5,523 nt of DNA from Pseudomonadota bacterium (GTDB lineage: Bacteria; Pseudomonadota; Alphaproteobacteria; Rhizobiales; Hyphomicrobiaceae): assembly GCA_021813195.1 (NCBI GenBank), contig JAKALI010000321.1:1-5523 (forward strand), given 5' to 3'. The position numbers and the translations under genes are program-made. Below, piece by piece: positions 5,179 through 5,523 of the stretch; position 1 is the stretch's first letter, and each line of letters begins with the position of its first letter. The notes below the pieces were generated by a model that saw nothing but the letters and a program-made list of their open reading frames with translations, ran no database searches and was not told the origin of the DNA.

Positions 5179-5212
5179 GGCTCAGTATGCCCCATTGGGT
5201 TACCTCCATGCA
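5174..5212 (-). promoter_or_regulatory. Toxin leader: inverted repeat around the start codon and misplaced ribosome site
   Basis: TGCATGG (5174-5180) and CCATGCA (5206-5212) are perfect 7-bp inverted repeats. In the mRNA the stem would pair over the toxin AUG (5178-5176) and the edge of GGAGGU (5207-5202). Inside the loop lies a 9-bp palindrome CCCATTGGG (5191-5199), a possible antitoxin operator half. GGAGGT is 6 nt from an ATG at 5195 that opens a 40-codon frame overlapping the toxin start in another register. Confidence 0.45.
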
Positions 5213-5219
5213 ACACTGC

Positions 5220-5248
5220 AAAGTAGAGTTAGCCCCGGGTGAATACAA
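5220..5248 (-). promoter_or_regulatory. Candidate promoter of the toxin-antitoxin operon
   Basis: On the minus strand TTGTAT (5248-5243), 17-bp spacer, TACTTT (5225-5220): three of six consensus bases in each box with ideal spacing. Transcription would begin near 5213, just before the leader inverted repeat. Confidence 0.4.
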
Positions 5249-5440
5249 GGGTGTTGCCGAATCCACTTCCGTCGTGCTCGATTCCGGCTAATCGCCAGAT
5301 CGAGATTCCCGCATTTTCTCTCTATTTTGTTCGGTCTCGAGCCGTTAGCCGACAGGGACACTTTGCGCGTACGATCTTTGCATCAGCCGCACGGCCCAGC
5401 GGGATGTCACTATCACTCAATAATCTGCGGGCGCCTTAAC
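5249..5440. other. Gene-free stretch, nothing recognised
   Basis: About 190 bp between the toxin promoter and the putative insertion-sequence end. A 66-codon open frame on the plus strand (5239-5439) has no protein-like pattern and no ribosome site, so I do not call it. No RNA gene or repeat was seen. Confidence 0.4.
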
Positions 5441-5523
5441 AGGCTGTTGAAAAGCGCCTCACATCATGCACAGTACGCCATCGACAACGTCTGGAGCGAT
5501 GCGGATGCGCGGAGTGGATGTGC
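5441..5523 (+). mobile_element. Probable left end of an insertion sequence running out of the window
   Basis: AGGCTGTTGAAAAGC (5441-5455) resembles terminal inverted repeats common among proteobacterial IS5/IS1182-like elements (often seen in reverse as TTTTCAACAGCCT). It is followed within about 50 bp by a plausible transposase start. The other end is outside the window, so the family is not fixed. Confidence 0.4.
5505..5523 (+). CDS. Possible start of an insertion-sequence transposase (truncated by window edge)
   Basis: ATG 5505 has GGAG 8 nt before it and opens MRGVDV, a start seen in some IS transposases whose next residues would be expected to include a phenylalanine-rich segment and a HPLR-like motif. 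In-frame ATGs at 5466 and 5499 are alternatives. Only six codons are visible, so this call rests mainly on the adjacent terminal-repeat-like sequence. Confidence 0.3.

Noticed and set aside
5239..5439. Plus-strand 66-codon open frame
   Set aside because: No ribosome site, no recognisable motif, and it ends at the putative insertion-sequence boundary; probably chance.

Overview
The window looks like a piece of a GC-rich proteobacterial chromosome, with a chromosomal left part (about 1-4190) and an accessory right part (about 4190-5523). The lineage is inferred from the GC-rich coding style, the CopA type, the ArsR-rhodanese/DsrE gene set and tRNA halves that carry CCA; no marker gene fixes it more closely.

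Left part. A 5'-truncated Cu(+)-exporting P1B-type ATPase (3-1238, +) converges on a PLP-dependent cysteine desulfurase (1336-2454, -). Between them lies a long GC-rich hairpin (1275-1320), probably a two-way terminator. The desulfurase is the second gene of a leftward pair whose first gene is a small DsrE-family protein (2508-2861, -). Divergent from this pair is a regulator that fuses an ArsR/SmtB winged helix to a rhodanese domain (2974-3678, +). The 112-bp divergent interval holds a perfect palindrome (ATTCAATA-N4-TATTGAAT) flanked by mirror-image GCTTGACA boxes. The arrangement reads as a compact sulfur-relay module: the desulfurase releases persulfide sulfur from cysteine, the DsrE protein could carry it, and the ArsR-rhodanese protein could sense persulfide through its rhodanese cysteines and control both directions. 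A small one-pass membrane protein with a SHOCT tail (3811-4074, +) follows.

Right part. From about 4190 the sequence becomes island-like. Two truncated tRNA 3' halves, one tRNA-Arg(TCG) and one tRNA-Met/Ile2(CAT), sit 135 bp apart on the minus strand. Each is exactly 45 nt long and starts at the first base of the anticodon loop, and neither has a 5' half nearby. Each is followed on its right by short direct repeats with 10-11 bp spacing. This is the expected look of tyrosine-integrase attachment sites, here for two different tRNA targets in tandem. Next comes a HigBA-like toxin-antitoxin operon (toxin 4843-5178, antitoxin 4550-4846, both -) with a 4-bp ATGA overlap. About 190 bp with no recognised gene follow, and then a probable insertion-sequence end and the first codons of a possible transposase at the right edge.

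I found no clearly new large system. The most unusual items are the paired tRNA-half attachment scars, the ArsR-rhodanese regulator whose DNA-binding domain has no cysteine, and the toxin leader, in which a strong ribosome binding site faces an out-of-frame start codon.
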